Source: Nevskia sp. | GTDB lineage: Bacteria > Pseudomonadota > Gammaproteobacteria > Nevskiales > Nevskiaceae | Direction of reading: 5' to 3' | Assembly: GCA_023229645.1 (NCBI GenBank) | Contig: JALNYU010000016.1 | Coordinates: 1 to 64,000 of the forward strand | Length of the DNA stretch: 64,000 bases | Shown: in pieces, positions 63,621 to 64,000 of the stretch | How positions within the stretch are numbered: position 1 is the first letter of the stretch | Layout: every line of letters starts with the position of its first letter | Program-made: the position numbers and the translations under genes | The notes under the pieces: model-generated | What the model saw: the letters and a program-made list of their open reading frames with translations, nothing else | Database searches by the model: none | Told to the model about the DNA's origin: nothing

Positions 63621-64000
63621 TCAGTTGGAATGACGCCAAGCGCGATGATTCAGCGCTAATACCGCGAGCAATAACAGTGCAGCGCCTGCGTTATGGGCGT
63701 CAGCCAGCCACAGCGGGAGCTGTAAGTGAACCAAGCCAATCCCGATGGCGACCTGCAGCAGCAGCGCCGCCATTACGAATAGACCCAAACGACGCAATGT
63801 CGCACTACCGCTGCGTAACAGATAGACGATTACACCAGCAAGCGCGAGGCTCAGCACCAGCGCGCCGTAACGGTGCACGAGATGAACCGTGGCGCGCGCG
63901 GCAACGTCGAGTATTCCGTATTCGTAATCGATGTCATGACCGTGCCAAAGCGTGAACGCGTCCGACAGCGCCGTCTTCGGCAAGAACGAACCGTGGCAGG
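63621..64000 (-). CDS. ctaA: Heme A synthase CtaA/COX15, C-terminal part cut by the window edge
   Basis: The frame runs off the right edge. The visible 126 residues include WHGHDIDYEYG, the His-bearing membrane helix ATVHLVHRYGALVLSL and the last two helices ending ALLLLAVLALNHRAWRHSN. The His residues are the heme ligands of the C-terminal half. It converts heme O, product of CyoE, to heme A. Confidence 0.85.
   Translation of the reverse strand, partial: CHGSFLPKTALSDAFTLWHGHDIDYEYGILDVAARATVHLVHRYGALVLSLALAGVIVYLLRSGSATLRRLGLFVMAALLLQVAIGIGLVHLQLPLWLADAHNAGAALLLLAVLALNHRAWRHSN

Overview
The window reads as chromosomal DNA of a GC-rich gammaproteobacterium. The evidence is gene content and order: mtnA next to mtaD-ubiG-mupP-yciK (an arrangement familiar from Pseudomonas), infC-rpmI-rplT-pheST-ihfA-merR, ftsY-ftsE-ftsX-rpoH, metK-ahcY-metF, and RdgC, DUF1820 and a SanA-type protein. 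I cannot name the genus; relatives of Xanthomonadales, Nevskiales or Permianibacter would fit. Most of the window is conserved housekeeping DNA with one clearly accessory block.

Layout. 1-290: two tandem leftward promoters of stable-RNA type aimed out of the window. 288-8.6 kb: a PixA/AidA inclusion-body protein, purL behind a metallo-hydrolase and DUF1820, and an aldo/keto reductase divergent from an AraC regulator. 8.6-12.5 kb: pstSCAB phosphate importer with an internal terminator after pstS. 12.8-15.2 kb: membrane thioredoxin, SixA-type phosphatase, RdgC, DUF2834. 15.2-19.9 kb: mtnA divergent from mtaD, ubiG, mupP, yciK. 19.9-25.1 kb: a broken DUF347 membrane gene beside an OmpR-type regulator without a kinase, then a CDP-glycerol-transferase-like protein, a GT4 glycosyltransferase and a flippase.

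25.5-30.3 kb holds the most striking object: one 1595-residue gene that looks like a bacterial NLR/STAND receptor. It joins a nucleoside-phosphorylase-like domain, a NACHT NTPase, a pentapeptide-like stretch and twelve nearly identical 42-residue WD40 repeats that differ mainly at a few fixed positions. The design resembles fungal NACHT-WD40 incompatibility proteins and suggests an innate immune sensor whose N-terminal domain attacks nucleosides or nucleotides. It lies next to the 3' end of a tRNA-Pro gene.

30.5-36.2 kb: tRNA-Pro and the translation operon infC (probable AUC start)-rpmI-rplT-pheS-pheT-ihfA-merR. 36.3-41.5 kb: a RES-Xre toxin-antitoxin pair, a SanA-like protein, a VWA protein and its MoxR ATPase flanking an AlkA-type glycosylase, and a small secreted protein. 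41.5-48.2 kb: pgk, gap, exbB-exbD-tonB, gor and a thioredoxin-family protein. 48.5-55.2 kb: metK-ahcY-metF (activated methyl cycle) with a structured ahcY-metF intergenic region, a small inverted-repeat element, a secreted amidohydrolase, a TRIC channel and mtgA. 55.5-64 kb: thiD-thiE-hemL-ftsY-ftsE-ftsX, rpoH behind a perfect CIRCE operator, a DUF4337 protein, cyoE and a partial ctaA.
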